Positions 31,496 to 40,962 of a DNA stretch of 64,000 bases are shown piece by piece. Source of the stretch: JACMQX01 sp040385105 (lineage in GTDB: Bacteria > Pseudomonadota > Gammaproteobacteria > Burkholderiales > Burkholderiaceae_C); NCBI GenBank assembly GCA_040385105.1, contig JAZKHY010000027.1:12824-76823 (forward strand), given 5' to 3'. The position numbers and the translations under genes were made by a program. Under the pieces are notes generated by a model, which worked only from the letters and a program-made list of their open reading frames with translations, made no database searches and had not been told where the DNA came from. Within the stretch, counting starts at the first letter, position 1, and each line of letters opens with the position of its first letter.

Positions 31496-32662
31496 TTACC
31501 GGCCCAGTGCCGGCAAGGTTGCGATCACAGCCTGGACGCCGTTCTTCACTTCCACAATGTAGCTTTCACGGTCTATATCGCCCTTGTCGTCGTAGCTGAC
31601 GTCCAGCAGGATGCCCGGGTGGTCTTTGGCCGAGAGCTTGAGATTCTTCATGGCAGCGGCCACAGCCTTGCGGTCGAACTTGCCCACACGCTCGGTGACT
31701 GCCTTCAGGATGTACACGCCGGTGTAGCCCTTGATGCCTTCGTGGCTGCTCTTGAACTTGTAGTCACGCTCGAAACGGTCGGCAAACGCCTTCACCAGCG
31801 GGTTGGGCGCATCGATGGTCAGGCCCACATGGCCGCGCGCGCCATTGGCCGCCTCACCAGCCAGCGTGATGACACTCTGCTGCATGATCGTGGTCTCGCC
31901 CAGGATCGGCTTGTCCCAGCCCTGCTTGCGCAACTCGCGCAGCAGGCGTGCGGACTCTTCCACCGTGAGGTAGGCAAACAGCAGTTCGGCGTTGCTGCGC
32001 TTGACCTGCAGCACCACGCTGGAGAAGTCCACCTGCCCCTGGTCTGTGGACACCTCTGCGGCCACCGGCGTGCCCAGCGCCTTGAACTCGCGGTTCACGG
32101 CATCACGCCCACCCTTGCCAAAGTCGTTGTTGACGTAGACGATAGCCACCGGCTTGCCCCTTGCCGTATCCGCGACATAGCGGGCCACCTTGGGCATGGA
32201 CCGCGCCTGGGAAAACGAGGTGCGGAACACATAAGGGTTCTGCCGCAAGGTAATGTCAGTCGCTTCACCGCCCACGAAGTTGGGCACCTCGCCCTGCTTC
32301 GCCACTTCCATGCTGACCAGCACCGAGCCGGAGAAGATCGGGCCCATGATGGCAAATGCTTCGTCGTCCACCGCCTTGGTGGCCAATGCCTTGGCCACCG
32401 AGGGGTTGGACTGGGTGTCCAGTGTCTTGACGGAAATCTGCCGGCCGAGAATGCCGCCTGCAGCATTGATCTCCTTGACCGCCATTTCCACGCCGGCCTT
32501 GAAGTGGGTGCCTGAATTGGCGCCAGGGCCGGACAACTCGGCCAGCGTCACCAGTTCCACTTTCGGCGCCTGTGCCTGCGAGAACACAGGCACTGCGTAT
32601 GCCGCTGCAGCGAGCACGATGCAGGCAGCCCTGCGGTAGATGTCGGGTCGGTTGATATACAC
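31496..32662 (-). CDS. ABC transporter substrate-binding protein, paralogue of the one at 28308
   Basis: 388 residues, type I periplasmic binding fold with a signal peptide (to ~residue 32). It follows the sequence of the first binding protein closely: the GGILG, MGPIFSGSVLVSM, VYVNNDFGKGGRDAV, ARLLRELRKQGWDKPILGETT and AGEAANGARGHVGLTIDAPNP blocks match almost word for word. There is no permease or ATPase beside it, so it may feed the LivHMGF complex at 24.9-28.3 kb. Start is GTG 32662 with AAGGAG nine bases upstream. Its neighbour is a SMP-30 lactonase, in the same direction. Confidence 0.9.
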   Translation of the reverse strand: MYINRPDIYRRAACIVLAAAAYAVPVFSQAQAPKVELVTLAELSGPGANSGTHFKAGVEMAVKEINAAGGILGRQISVKTLDTQSNPSVAKALATKAVDDEAFAIMGPIFSGSVLVSMEVAKQGEVPNFVGGEATDITLRQNPYVFRTSFSQARSMPKVARYVADTARGKPVAIVYVNNDFGKGGRDAVNREFKALGTPVAAEVSTDQGQVDFSSVVLQVKRSNAELLFAYLTVEESARLLRELRKQGWDKPILGETTIMQQSVITLAGEAANGARGHVGLTIDAPNPLVKAFADRFERDYKFKSSHEGIKGYTGVYILKAVTERVGKFDRKAVAAAMKNLKLSAKDHPGILLDVSYDDKGDIDRESYIVEVKNGVQAVIATLPALGR

Positions 32663-32698
32663 GGGAGTCTCCTTGTCTGGATTGGTGGTGGTACAGGC

Positions 32699-33571
32699 TC
32701 AGCCTGCAAAGCGCGCTTCAGGCAGGCCCTGCACATCAAGCTGGATGGACAGCAGCGCGCCTGCCAGCGGCTCGGCCTCGCGTTGCTGCGGCGTCATGTA
32801 TTTCTGGGCGGTTGTGATGTAGAGCGTCTTCAGGTCTTCGCCGCCGAAGCAGATGCATGTCGGATTGGTGACGGGCAAGGGGATCACCCGGTCGACACCC
32901 CCGTCCGGGCTGAAGCGGAGGATGCGCGAGCCGGCGAACATGGCGACCCACAGGAAACCTTCAGCGTCCACACAGGCGCCGTCAGGCCGGTCGCGCGCGG
33001 CGGTGAAGTCGGCAAAGACGCGCTGGCCGCTCAAGGTTCCGCTATCGGCATCCAGGTCAAACGCCCACAACACATAGCTGCGCGTGTCGGAGCAATACAG
33101 CGTTTTCTGGTCCGGCGACATGGCCACGGAATTGGCGAGCTTGATACCTGTGGCTGCACGGGTGATGCCCTTGCCTGCCTCGACGCAGTACAGGGAGCCC
33201 TTGGGTTCAACCATTGCAATGTCCATCGATGCCGCCCAGTAGCGGCCATGCCGGTCGCACCGCCCGTCATTGAGGCGGTTTCCCAGCGACAGGTCCTCGA
33301 CCGGCGCATACAGCTCGAGGGCGCCGGTGGCCGGGTCAAAGGTATGCAGCGACGAGTCCAGTGCAAGCAGGAAGCCCCCGCCCTCGCGGAATGCTGCCGA
33401 GCCGAGGTAGGTGGCCTCAAACGGATAGGCGGTGTAGCGCCCGCTGCGCGGCTCGTAGCACTGCAGGCGAGGCCGCTCGATGTCGATCCACCAGAGCGCC
33501 TGCGTCTTCCCGCACCACAGCGGCGTCTCGCCCAGTTCGTTGTCCGCGTCAATGACGCATTGAATTTCCAT
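32699..33571 (-). CDS. SMP-30/gluconolactonase-family lactonase
   Basis: 290 residues, a six-bladed beta-propeller. Expected metal and active-site residues are visible: Glu in NELGETPLWCG, Asn in NRLNDGRCDRHGRYW, Asn in IKLANSVAMSPDQKTLYC and Asp in RPDGACVDAEGFLW. The family hydrolyses sugar-type and other lactones. Beside hydroaromatic-acid transport genes, a lactone such as quinide is a conceivable substrate, but this is speculation. Start at MEIQCVIDA (33571); the longer frame to 33613 would run through the TetR palindrome. Confidence 0.9.
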   Translation of the reverse strand: MEIQCVIDADNELGETPLWCGKTQALWWIDIERPRLQCYEPRSGRYTAYPFEATYLGSAAFREGGGFLLALDSSLHTFDPATGALELYAPVEDLSLGNRLNDGRCDRHGRYWAASMDIAMVEPKGSLYCVEAGKGITRAATGIKLANSVAMSPDQKTLYCSDTRSYVLWAFDLDADSGTLSGQRVFADFTAARDRPDGACVDAEGFLWVAMFAGSRILRFSPDGGVDRVIPLPVTNPTCICFGGEDLKTLYITTAQKYMTPQQREAEPLAGALLSIQLDVQGLPEARFAG

Positions 33572-33596
33572 GAATTTGCAGTGTGCGGTGAGTTTA

Positions 33597-33612
33597 TGTA
33601 CCAACTGGTACA
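33597..33612. promoter_or_regulatory. Palindromic operator between lactonase and TetR genes
   Basis: TGTACCAACTGGTACA is a perfect 7-2-7 inverted repeat. It lies 25 bases upstream of the lactonase ATG and 89 bases upstream of the TetR ATG. Size and symmetry fit a TetR-family dimer site, so autoregulation and control of the lactonase/binding-protein unit are likely. Confidence 0.7.
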
Positions 33613-33701
33613 TTATGCAAATTCTATGCAGTTTCCGTCTGTGCCGTCAATCCGGCATGCCCGGTACATACCCTCGGGAAACGCTCCATGACAATCAGTC
33701 C

Positions 33702-34370
33702 ATGAGGAAAGCCGCCAAAGAGACCGCCCTGGGCAGACCCGCCGCATCGGTGTCTGCCAGCCCGGAAGAGACCATGCGCAACATCGTCGATGTCGCGACG
33801 GCGGAGTTCGCGAACAAGGGCTTTGCGGGCGCGCGCGTGGACGAGATCGCCGCGCTCACGAAGACCAGCAAGCGCATGATCTACTACTACTTCGGCGGCA
33901 AGGAGCAGCTCTACCTGGCTGTGCTCGAGGAGACCTTCCGCAGGGTGAGGCAGGCAGAAGCGCAATTGCGCCTGGGCGACATGACGCCCGAAGAAGGCTT
34001 GCGCGCACTGGTGAAGTTCCGCTTCGACTACCACCACAACAACCCGGACTTCGTGCGGCTGGTGATGAACGAGAACATCCACGAGGCCGGCTTCCTGTCG
34101 CGCTCGAACAGCAATGCACTCATGAATGTCAACAGCCCCGCCATCGAAGCCATCCGCACCGTGTATGAACCTGGCTGCGCCAAAGGCATCTTCAGACCAG
34201 GGCTGGACCTGATCGACATCCACCTGATGATCAGTTCGCTGAGTTTCTTCAGCGTGTCAAACCGGCACACTTTCTCGCTGAACTTCAACCGGGACATCTC
34301 GGCCCCGGCGGAGGTCAGCCGCAGGCGCGATAACGTTGTCGAGATGATCTGGCGCTTCCTGAAAGCCTGA
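33702..34370 (+). CDS. TetR-family transcriptional regulator
   Basis: 222 residues. The helix-turn-helix is in residues ~23-70: MRNIVDVATAEFANKGFAGARVDEIAALTKTSKRMIYYYFGGKEQLYLAVLE, a textbook TetR pattern. The C-terminal ligand domain (DYHHNNPDFVRLVMNENIHEAGFL) resembles the RutR/NicS-like group. Start at MRKAAKE (33702); the frame extends upstream to 33570 through the operator and is rejected. It is divergent from the lactonase over a perfect palindrome. Confidence 0.92.
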   Translation: MRKAAKETALGRPAASVSASPEETMRNIVDVATAEFANKGFAGARVDEIAALTKTSKRMIYYYFGGKEQLYLAVLEETFRRVRQAEAQLRLGDMTPEEGLRALVKFRFDYHHNNPDFVRLVMNENIHEAGFLSRSNSNALMNVNSPAIEAIRTVYEPGCAKGIFRPGLDLIDIHLMISSLSFFSVSNRHTFSLNFNRDISAPAEVSRRRDNVVEMIWRFLKA

Positions 34371-34381
34371 GCCCTCCTGCA

Positions 34382-34398
34382 CAGACGCAGTGCGTCTG
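34382..34398. terminator. Perfect 8-bp hairpin after the tetR-type gene
   Basis: CAGACGCA-G-TGCGTCTG forms an 8-bp palindrome 11 bases after the TetR stop and 26 bases before the EamA start. There is no U-tract, so termination is possible but an operator is equally conceivable. Confidence 0.35.
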
Positions 34399-34424
34399 CA
34401 CGACAATGGCTGTGCTCCCTCTCC

Positions 34425-35309
34425 ATGAAAACCAGCCACTTCATCCAGCTCATCGCGATGTCCGCCCTGTGGGGTGCTTCGTTTCCCTTCATCCGCCTTG
34501 CGGCTCCCGCGCTCGGGGCCTGGGGTACGGCGGGCATCCGCTGCATGCTTGCAGCCATCGTCCTGGCGCTGCTGATGCGGATTCTGCGCAACCCGTGGCC
34601 GCCGCGCGAGGCCTGGGTCAGGCTGGGCTTCCTGAGCCTGTTGACGGTGGTGATGCCCTTTGTCCTGTTCAACAAGGCGGCACTCGTCCTGCCTTCGGGC
34701 TATTCCGCCGTGCTCAATGCCACCGCCCCGCTGTTCGGCGTGATCGGCGCCGCCCTTGCGGGCGAGGAGCGGTTGACCGGCCGGCGCCTGCTGGGCTGCG
34801 CGCTCGGGTTCGTGGGCGTCGCGCTGCTGGTGCAACTGGGGCCGGTCGCGGTGACCACCGACGTGATCGTTGCCGCGCTGTTCTGCACCGTCGCGGCCGC
34901 AAGCTACGGTTTCGGCGCCATCCTCATGAAACGCGCCACCCTGGCCTGGCAGCCCCTGCCGGCATCGGCGGCGGTGCATGTGGCTGCAGCGCTGATCCTG
35001 CTGGGGCCCGCAGCGGCGTCGGTGCCTGCCATGCAGCCGACCGGCGGCGCGCTGCTGGCCGTCGGTGTCCTGGGCATCATCACCTCGGGCTTCATGTACT
35101 GGATCAGCATGCGGCTGATGCGCGTCATACCGGCGAGCGCCTCCACGTCGTCGGCCTTCATGATCCCGCTGTTCGGCGTGACCTGGGGCGGGCTGTTCCT
35201 GGGCGAGCCGGTGACGGCCGGCATGCTGCCCGGCTGCGTGCTGGTGCTGCTGGCCATGGCGCTGATCACCGGCTTCAACCCGTTCCGGAATTCGCCGCCG
35301 GAGCCTTGA
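34425..35309 (+). CDS. EamA/DMT-family transporter
   Basis: 294 residues with ten hydrophobic helices in two EamA repeats (~5-140 and ~150-285). The first repeat opens IQLIAMSALWGASFPFIRLAAPALG, with the family W-G-x-x-F motif. Family members export amino acids, purines or other small metabolites; the substrate is unknown. Start at ATG 34425. There is no obvious operon partner. Confidence 0.9.
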   Translation: MKTSHFIQLIAMSALWGASFPFIRLAAPALGAWGTAGIRCMLAAIVLALLMRILRNPWPPREAWVRLGFLSLLTVVMPFVLFNKAALVLPSGYSAVLNATAPLFGVIGAALAGEERLTGRRLLGCALGFVGVALLVQLGPVAVTTDVIVAALFCTVAAASYGFGAILMKRATLAWQPLPASAAVHVAAALILLGPAAASVPAMQPTGGALLAVGVLGIITSGFMYWISMRLMRVIPASASTSSAFMIPLFGVTWGGLFLGEPVTAGMLPGCVLVLLAMALITGFNPFRNSPPEP

Positions 35310-35401
35310 GCGCCGGCCTTCACGCCGGGGCGCGGGCAGGCCCGGTGCCTTTGGAGGAAAATCAACCCCAATGCCGCACCCTGTGGCCGACGGACCCGCC
35401 C

Positions 35402-35980
35402 ATGCCCCTACCCTCCCCCGCTCCCCGCCAGGCCTGGCATACGCGCAAGGTGACCTTCCATGGTTACAAGCGCGACGATGGCCTGTGGGACATTGAAGGC
35501 GAGCTGATCGACACCAAGCCGCGCGAGCTCAAGAGCCCCGAGAAGGGCTTGATGCCGCCGGGCACGCCCATCCACCACATGCTGGCCCGCATCACGCTGG
35601 ACGACGACTTCACCGTGGTGGCGATTGCGGCGTCGATGGAAAGCACGCCGTTCCCTGAATGCGGCGGCGCGCTGGTCAACCTGCAAAAGCTCGTCGGCGT
35701 GCGCGCCGCGTCCGGCTGGCGCCAGGCTATCCATGCCGCCATGGGGCGCACCGACGGCTGCACCCACATGCGCGAGCTGATCCTGAACCTGGGCACTGCC
35801 GCCTACCAGACGCTTTCAAGCCACAAGCGCAAGGCTACCGAAGGCCAGCCCCTGGTGCGCAACCTCAAGCCGCCGCCGCACCTGGGCCAGTGCATGGCCT
35901 GGGACTTTGACGGCGCGGTGGTCAAGCGCCACAAGCCGGAGTTCTTTGGCTGGCGCAAGCCGGAGAAGGCGGTCAAGTAA
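35402..35980 (+). CDS. DUF2889-family protein
   Basis: 192 residues, soluble. I recognise the DUF2889 pattern: TRKVTFHGYKRDDGLWDIEGELIDTKPRE near the N-terminus, PPGTPIHHMLARITLDDDFTV in the middle and a later GRTDGCTHMRELILNLGTAAYQTL segment with Cys and His. The function of this family is not known. The 3' end overlaps the convergent MFS gene by 8 bases. An ATG at 35371 is out of frame. Confidence 0.82.
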   Translation: MPLPSPAPRQAWHTRKVTFHGYKRDDGLWDIEGELIDTKPRELKSPEKGLMPPGTPIHHMLARITLDDDFTVVAIAASMESTPFPECGGALVNLQKLVGVRAASGWRQAIHAAMGRTDGCTHMRELILNLGTAAYQTLSSHKRKATEGQPLVRNLKPPPHLGQCMAWDFDGAVVKRHKPEFFGWRKPEKAVK

Positions 35981-37184
35981 GCTGCGGATGCTCGATGCGC
36001 CACACCCGCCAGGCGCACAGCGTGGCCAGGCCGCCGAGCGCAGTGGCCACGCCAAACATGGCCTCAAAGCCAAAGCTGGATGCAAACGCCCCGCCGGCCA
36101 GCACGCCCAGCGTACCGCCCAGCCCGTAGCCGATGACGGTGAACAGTGCCTGCCCCCGCCCGCGCAGCCGCGCCGGGAAGTAGTGCGACACCAGCGCGAT
36201 GCAGGCCGTGTGGTGCGCGGCAAAGGTCAGCGCATGCAGCAGCTGCGCCAGCAGCAGCGCCCACAGCCACTGCCCCAGGCCGCCGGTGATGCCCATGCGC
36301 AGCAGCGTGAGTGCGCCGCACAGCACCAGCCAGCCCGTCATCGGCAGGCGCCCGACGAAGCGGCCCTGCGCAAAGAACCAGCCGATCTCCACAATCACCG
36401 ACACGGCCCACATCACGCCGATCATGGCCTTGCTGTAGCCCAGCGCATCCAGGTACAGCGACAGGAAGCCGTAGATGGCGAAGTGCGACATGATGTGGAA
36501 GAACAGAGACGCAAAGAACCAGCGCACCGCCGGCCGGCGCAGTACCGGGAGCACCGGCTCTTTGGGCTCGTCGTGCGCGCGCACCGGTTCGCGGTGGTCG
36601 GGCAGCTTCAGGGTGCAGATGAGAACCAGCAGCAGCGTGATGCCCGTCCACGCCGGGAAGTGCCGCATGCCGAAGTACTCGAACCAGCTGCCCGCCGCAA
36701 ACACGGTCAGTAAAAAGCCCGCCGAGCCCCACAGCCGCACCCGGCCATAGCGCCCCCAGTCGCCGGCCACCAGGTGCGCCATGGCGGCCTCGGTCAGGGA
36801 CATCATCGAGCTTGTATTGGTGAACAGCAGGAACAGCACGACGGCGATCCAGGCCGGCCCGCCTTCAAACCACAGCCCGAGCGAGACCGCAAGGGCCATT
36901 GCAGCACTCAGCCGCAGCAGGCGCACCCGCTCGCCCGTGTGGTCGCTGAGCCAGCCCCAGGCATAAGGCGCGAAAGTGCGGGTGACAGACTGCACCGAGG
37001 TCAGCAGCGAGATCACCAGGATGGGAAAGCCCAGCTCCTTGAGCCACAGCGGCAGGTACGGGTTGAAAAACCCGATGTGCGCGAAGTAGGTTGCCGACAA
37101 TGCGGCAAACGGAACGAGCTGGCCACGGGTGACCGCCGCATCGGGTGGTGCGGCGGCAGGCGGGGAAGAAGGCGGGGTTTGCAA
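35973..37184 (-). CDS. MFS transporter (MFS_1-like/HcaT type)
   Basis: 403 residues, twelve predicted helices. Early region: FAALSATYFAHIGFFNPYLPLWLKELGF; loop 2-3 is WGWLSDHTGERVRLLRL, the MFS motif A position. GRYGRVRLWGSAGFLLTV and SHYFPARLRGRGQALF mark the HcaT/nucleoside-permease-like branch. No ATG or GTG is available near the start; a stop lies 12 bases upstream of TTG 37184, making TTG the only possible start that keeps helix 1. The gene begins 9 bases after the stop of the indolepyruvate oxidoreductase gene, so the two may be co-transcribed. Confidence 0.85.
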   Translation of the reverse strand: MQTPPSSPPAAAPPDAAVTRGQLVPFAALSATYFAHIGFFNPYLPLWLKELGFPILVISLLTSVQSVTRTFAPYAWGWLSDHTGERVRLLRLSAAMALAVSLGLWFEGGPAWIAVVLFLLFTNTSSMMSLTEAAMAHLVAGDWGRYGRVRLWGSAGFLLTVFAAGSWFEYFGMRHFPAWTGITLLLVLICTLKLPDHREPVRAHDEPKEPVLPVLRRPAVRWFFASLFFHIMSHFAIYGFLSLYLDALGYSKAMIGVMWAVSVIVEIGWFFAQGRFVGRLPMTGWLVLCGALTLLRMGITGGLGQWLWALLLAQLLHALTFAAHHTACIALVSHYFPARLRGRGQALFTVIGYGLGGTLGVLAGGAFASSFGFEAMFGVATALGGLATLCAWRVWRIEHPQLT

Positions 37185-37193
37185 CCCGCCAGT

Positions 37194-40100
37194 CTACTTC
37201 GCCCCGAGCCGGCCCAGCAGCGCGTCCCACTCGACACGCGTCTTGTCGAGGTTGGCCTGCTTCACATGGCCGTAGCCGCGGATCAACATCGGCAGGCCGG
37301 CAAACTCGACGGCCGTCCCGACGTTGCCTGCATCCAGCTTTGCCAGCACCTTCTCCACATCGGCCATGAACTCGCCTGCCAGCGCGCGCTCGGTGCGGCG
37401 CTCCTGCGTGCGCCCGAACGGGTCGAGCGCGGTGCCGCGCAGGAACTTCAGCCGCGCCAGCAGCGTGAAGGCCGTGCCCATCCACGGGCCGAAGCGCTTC
37501 TTGGCCGGCACGCCCTTGCCGCCGTCCAGCACGGGCGGCGCCAGATGGTAGGCCAGCTTGTAGTTGCCCTCGAACTGCGCGGCAATGGCCTGCTTCATCG
37601 ACGGGTCGGTGTGCAGGCGCGCCACTTCGTACTCGTCCTTGTAGGCCATGAGCTTGAACAGGCTCTTTGCAACGGCCTTGCTGAATCGCTCGCCGGGCGC
37701 CGCCAGCGCCTCGGCCGCGCGCACCTTGTTCATGAAGTCCGCATAGCGGTCCGCGTAAGCCTGGTTCTGGTAGTTCACCAGGAACTCCGTGCGGGTGCGC
37801 AGCATGCCGTCCAGCGACTCGGGCTTCTTGAGCGTCACCACCGTGCCGGGCGTGGCCTGCCTGCGCACTGCCTCCAGGTCCAGCGCGGCAGCGCGGCCCC
37901 ACTGGAATGCCTGCAGGTTGGCCTTGACCGCCGTGCCGTTGAGTTCAATGGCGCGCTGCAGCGCCTGCAGCGACAGCGGCACCGCGCCCTTTTGCCAGGC
38001 ATAGCCCAGCATCATCAGGTTGGCGCCGATGGAGTCGCCCATCAATGCCTTGGCGAGCGCCGTTGCATCGAGGAATTCCGAGCGGCCGCCCACGGCTTCG
38101 GTGATCAGTTCCTTCGTCTGTTCCGCCGGGAAAGCCCAGTCCGCATCCTTGGTGAACTGCCCCGCCGGCTGCTCATGGCTGTTGATGATGGCCAGCGTGC
38201 GGCCCGGCCGCGTCTTGGCCACGGCTTCGGCCGAGCCGGCGGTGAGCAGGTCGCAGCCCAGCAGCAGGTCACCCTCGCCAGTGGCGATGCGTTGCGCATT
38301 CAGCGCATCAGGATGCTCGGCCAGCCGCACGTGGCAGGTGACCGAGCCGTTCTTCTGGCTCATCCCCGTCATGTCCAGCACGCTCACGCCCTTGCCTTCC
38401 AGGTGCGCGGCCATGCCCAGCAATGCGCCCAGCGTGATCACGCCGGTGCCGCCCACGCCGGTGATGAAGATGTTGAACGGCCTTGCCAGATAGCTGCCTT
38501 CCGGCGTGCGCGGCGGCATCGGCAAATCGGCCGGCGCCTTCTGCGCCTTCGGGCCACCGCCCGTCTTGCGCAGCGTGCCGCCCTCCACCGAAACAAAGCT
38601 CGGGCAGAAGCCCTTCACGCAGGAGAAGTCGAGGTTGCAGGAGGCCTGGTCGATGGTGCGCTTGCGGCCGAACTCGGTTTCCAGCGGCAGGATGGAGGTG
38701 CAGTTGGACTGCGCGCCGCAGTCGCCGCAGCCTTCGCAGACCAGCTCGTTGATGACGAGGCGCCGGTTCGGCGTGGCGAACTCGCCCTTCTTGCGGCGGC
38801 GGCGCTTCTCGGCGGCGCAGGTCTGGTCGTAGATGATGACGCTGCAGCCGGCCACCTCGCGGAACTGCCGCTGCACTTCGTCGAGCTTGTCGCGGTGGTG
38901 CACCGTGGTGCCCGGCGGCAACAGCTTGAGGTCGTCATAGAGCGACGGGTCCTCCGCCACGATGGCCAGGCGCGTCACGCCCTCGGCCGCCACCTGCGCG
39001 GCCATGCGCCAGACACTGATGGTGCCGTCCACCGGCTGCCCGCCCGTCATGGCCACCGCGTCGTTGTAGAGGATCTTGTAGGTGATGTTCGTCGGCTGCG
39101 CCTTGTTGGCCGCCACGGCCGCGCGGATGGCGAGGTAGCCCGAGTGAAAGTAGGTGCCGTCACCCAGGTTGGCGAACACATGCGGGATGCTGGTGAAGGC
39201 CGACGCGCCGATCCACGGCGCGCCCTCGCCGCCCATCTGCGTGGTGAGCTTGTTGAACTCGGGGTAGATGGCCGTGGCCATCACATGGCAGCCGATGCCT
39301 GCCAGCGCCAGGCTGCCCTCGGGCACACGGGTGCTGGTGTTGTGCGGGCAGCCCGAGCAGTACCAGGCCGGGCGCGGCGGCGTGTTGATGGCCTTGGTGA
39401 GCACCGCGTCCTTGGCGTCGAGGAAGGCCAGGCGCTCCTTGATGAGCTCCATGGTCGGCGTCTCGATGCCCAGGCGCGCGATGCGCGAGGCGATCACCCG
39501 CGCCACCGTGGCCACCGGGAAGTCAGCCTTGGAACTCAGCAGCCAGTCGCCCCGGCCGCGCGGGTTGTGCACATCCCACTCGCCGCGCTCGTCGAACTTG
39601 CCGATCACGCGCGGGCGCACGTCTTCGCGCCAGTTGTACAGCTGCTCTTTCAGCTGGTATTCGACCATCTGGCGCTTTTCTTCAACGACGAGGATCTCAT
39701 CCAGCCCACGCGCGAATTCGCGGATGCCTTCGGGCTCCAGCGGCCAGGGCATGGACACCTTGAACAGGCGGATGCCGATCTGCTGCGCCATGGCCTCGTC
39801 AATGCCCAGTTCTTCCAGCGCCTCCAGCACGTCCAGGTAGCTCTTGCCCGAGGCCACGATGCCGAGTTTGGCCTGCGGCGCATCGATGGTCACGCGGTTG
39901 AGCCGGTTCTCTCGGGCATAGGCCATGGCCGCGTAGATCTTGTAGTCCTGCATCAGGGCTTCCTGCTTGCGGGCTTGGACGCCAAGGGTGTCAGTGGACA
40001 GGCGGGCATTCAGGCCGCCCTCGGGCATGACGAACTCGGTCGGCAGCTTGATCTGCACCGCGAACGGGTCCGCCGGAATGGATGCGCTCGACTCCACCGT

Positions 40101-40748
40101 GTCGGCCAGCGCCTTGAAGCCGACCACGCAGCCCGAAAACCGCGACATGGCCCAGCCATGCAGGCCCAGGTCGATGTACTCCTGCACGCTCGCCGGGTAG
40201 AGCATGGGGATCATCGAGGCGCTGAACACATGGTCGCTCTGGTGCGGCAGCGTGGACGAGTAGGCCCCGTGGTCATCGCCAGCCACGAGGAGTACCCCGC
40301 CCAATGCCGATGTCCCGGCGTGGTTCATATGCTTCAACACGTCGATGGAGCGGTCCACGCCCGGCCCCTTGCCGTACCAGAGCGAGAACACGCCGTCGAA
40401 TTTCGGCTGACCGATCAGCGCGACCTGCTGCGTGCCCCAGACGGCCGTAGCCGCCAGGTCTTCATTGACGCCGGGGACGAACTTGACCTCATGGGCTTCA
40501 AGGTGCTTCTTCGCATGCCACAGCGCCTCGTCCAGCCCGCCCAGCGGCGAGCCCCGGTAGCCCGACACAAAACCGGCGGTCTTGTGCCCGGCCGCGGTGT
40601 CGCGGATGTGCTGCATCAGGGGGAGCCGGACCAGTGCCTGGATGCCGCTCAGGTAAATGCGGCCACTGGTGGCGGTGTATTTGTCGTCAAGGCTGACGTC
40701 GCGCAGCGTCGGTGGGGCCGACAGCAATGCGCCGATGGGAGCGTTCAT
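37194..40748 (-). CDS. Indolepyruvate ferredoxin oxidoreductase family protein, fused alpha-beta
   Basis: 1184 residues. Order: pyrimidine-binding domain (~20-240, GFVSGYRGSPLGGLDEAL), middle domain (~250-420), a thiamine-diphosphate domain (~450-640, YCSGCPHNTSTRVP; GIGCHVM; FANLGDGTYFHSGYLAIRAA), a Cys cluster (CEGCGDCGAQSNCTS and, later, CNLDFSCVKGFCPS) and a gamma-type domain (~720-900, FITGVGGTGVITLGALLG). The enzyme decarboxylates 2-oxo acids from aromatic or branched amino acids to acyl-CoA with ferredoxin. The ~1180-residue fusion is the usual proteobacterial form. Start ATG 40748 has GAGGA 9 bases upstream; GTG 40751 is adjacent. Confidence 0.92.
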   Translation of the reverse strand: MNAPIGALLSAPPTLRDVSLDDKYTATSGRIYLSGIQALVRLPLMQHIRDTAAGHKTAGFVSGYRGSPLGGLDEALWHAKKHLEAHEVKFVPGVNEDLAATAVWGTQQVALIGQPKFDGVFSLWYGKGPGVDRSIDVLKHMNHAGTSALGGVLLVAGDDHGAYSSTLPHQSDHVFSASMIPMLYPASVQEYIDLGLHGWAMSRFSGCVVGFKALADTVESSASIPADPFAVQIKLPTEFVMPEGGLNARLSTDTLGVQARKQEALMQDYKIYAAMAYARENRLNRVTIDAPQAKLGIVASGKSYLDVLEALEELGIDEAMAQQIGIRLFKVSMPWPLEPEGIREFARGLDEILVVEEKRQMVEYQLKEQLYNWREDVRPRVIGKFDERGEWDVHNPRGRGDWLLSSKADFPVATVARVIASRIARLGIETPTMELIKERLAFLDAKDAVLTKAINTPPRPAWYCSGCPHNTSTRVPEGSLALAGIGCHVMATAIYPEFNKLTTQMGGEGAPWIGASAFTSIPHVFANLGDGTYFHSGYLAIRAAVAANKAQPTNITYKILYNDAVAMTGGQPVDGTISVWRMAAQVAAEGVTRLAIVAEDPSLYDDLKLLPPGTTVHHRDKLDEVQRQFREVAGCSVIIYDQTCAAEKRRRRKKGEFATPNRRLVINELVCEGCGDCGAQSNCTSILPLETEFGRKRTIDQASCNLDFSCVKGFCPSFVSVEGGTLRKTGGGPKAQKAPADLPMPPRTPEGSYLARPFNIFITGVGGTGVITLGALLGMAAHLEGKGVSVLDMTGMSQKNGSVTCHVRLAEHPDALNAQRIATGEGDLLLGCDLLTAGSAEAVAKTRPGRTLAIINSHEQPAGQFTKDADWAFPAEQTKELITEAVGGRSEFLDATALAKALMGDSIGANLMMLGYAWQKGAVPLSLQALQRAIELNGTAVKANLQAFQWGRAAALDLEAVRRQATPGTVVTLKKPESLDGMLRTRTEFLVNYQNQAYADRYADFMNKVRAAEALAAPGERFSKAVAKSLFKLMAYKDEYEVARLHTDPSMKQAIAAQFEGNYKLAYHLAPPVLDGGKGVPAKKRFGPWMGTAFTLLARLKFLRGTALDPFGRTQERRTERALAGEFMADVEKVLAKLDAGNVGTAVEFAGLPMLIRGYGHVKQANLDKTRVEWDALLGRLGAK

Positions 40749-40962
40749 CACTCATCCTCTTTTCATGCACCCGCACAGCGGTAACCGTTTGGGCAGATCG
40801 TGCGCGCAGGGGTAGTGCGCACACACGGCGCCGTGAGGACGATCAGCCCTCGCGGCAGGAGGCCGGCAGGAGTGGGAGGTTGTCCGCAGCCCTTTCAGCT
40901 GTGCGGATTATCCATGGCAATGGCCCCGCTGGATAGGGGCAGGCCGGCAAGCCCGCGGCCAG

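Noticed and set aside
34406..35401. N-terminal extension of the DUF2889 frame through the EamA gene
   Set aside because: It overlaps a clear ten-helix transporter in another frame, and the DUF2889 similarity begins only after the ATG at 35402.
36774..40784. A very long open frame (over 1300 codons) on the plus strand
   Set aside because: It is antisense to the indolepyruvate oxidoreductase and MFS genes. Its translation is rich in Arg, His, Gln and Ala with no domain, as expected from the high-GC complement of real genes.
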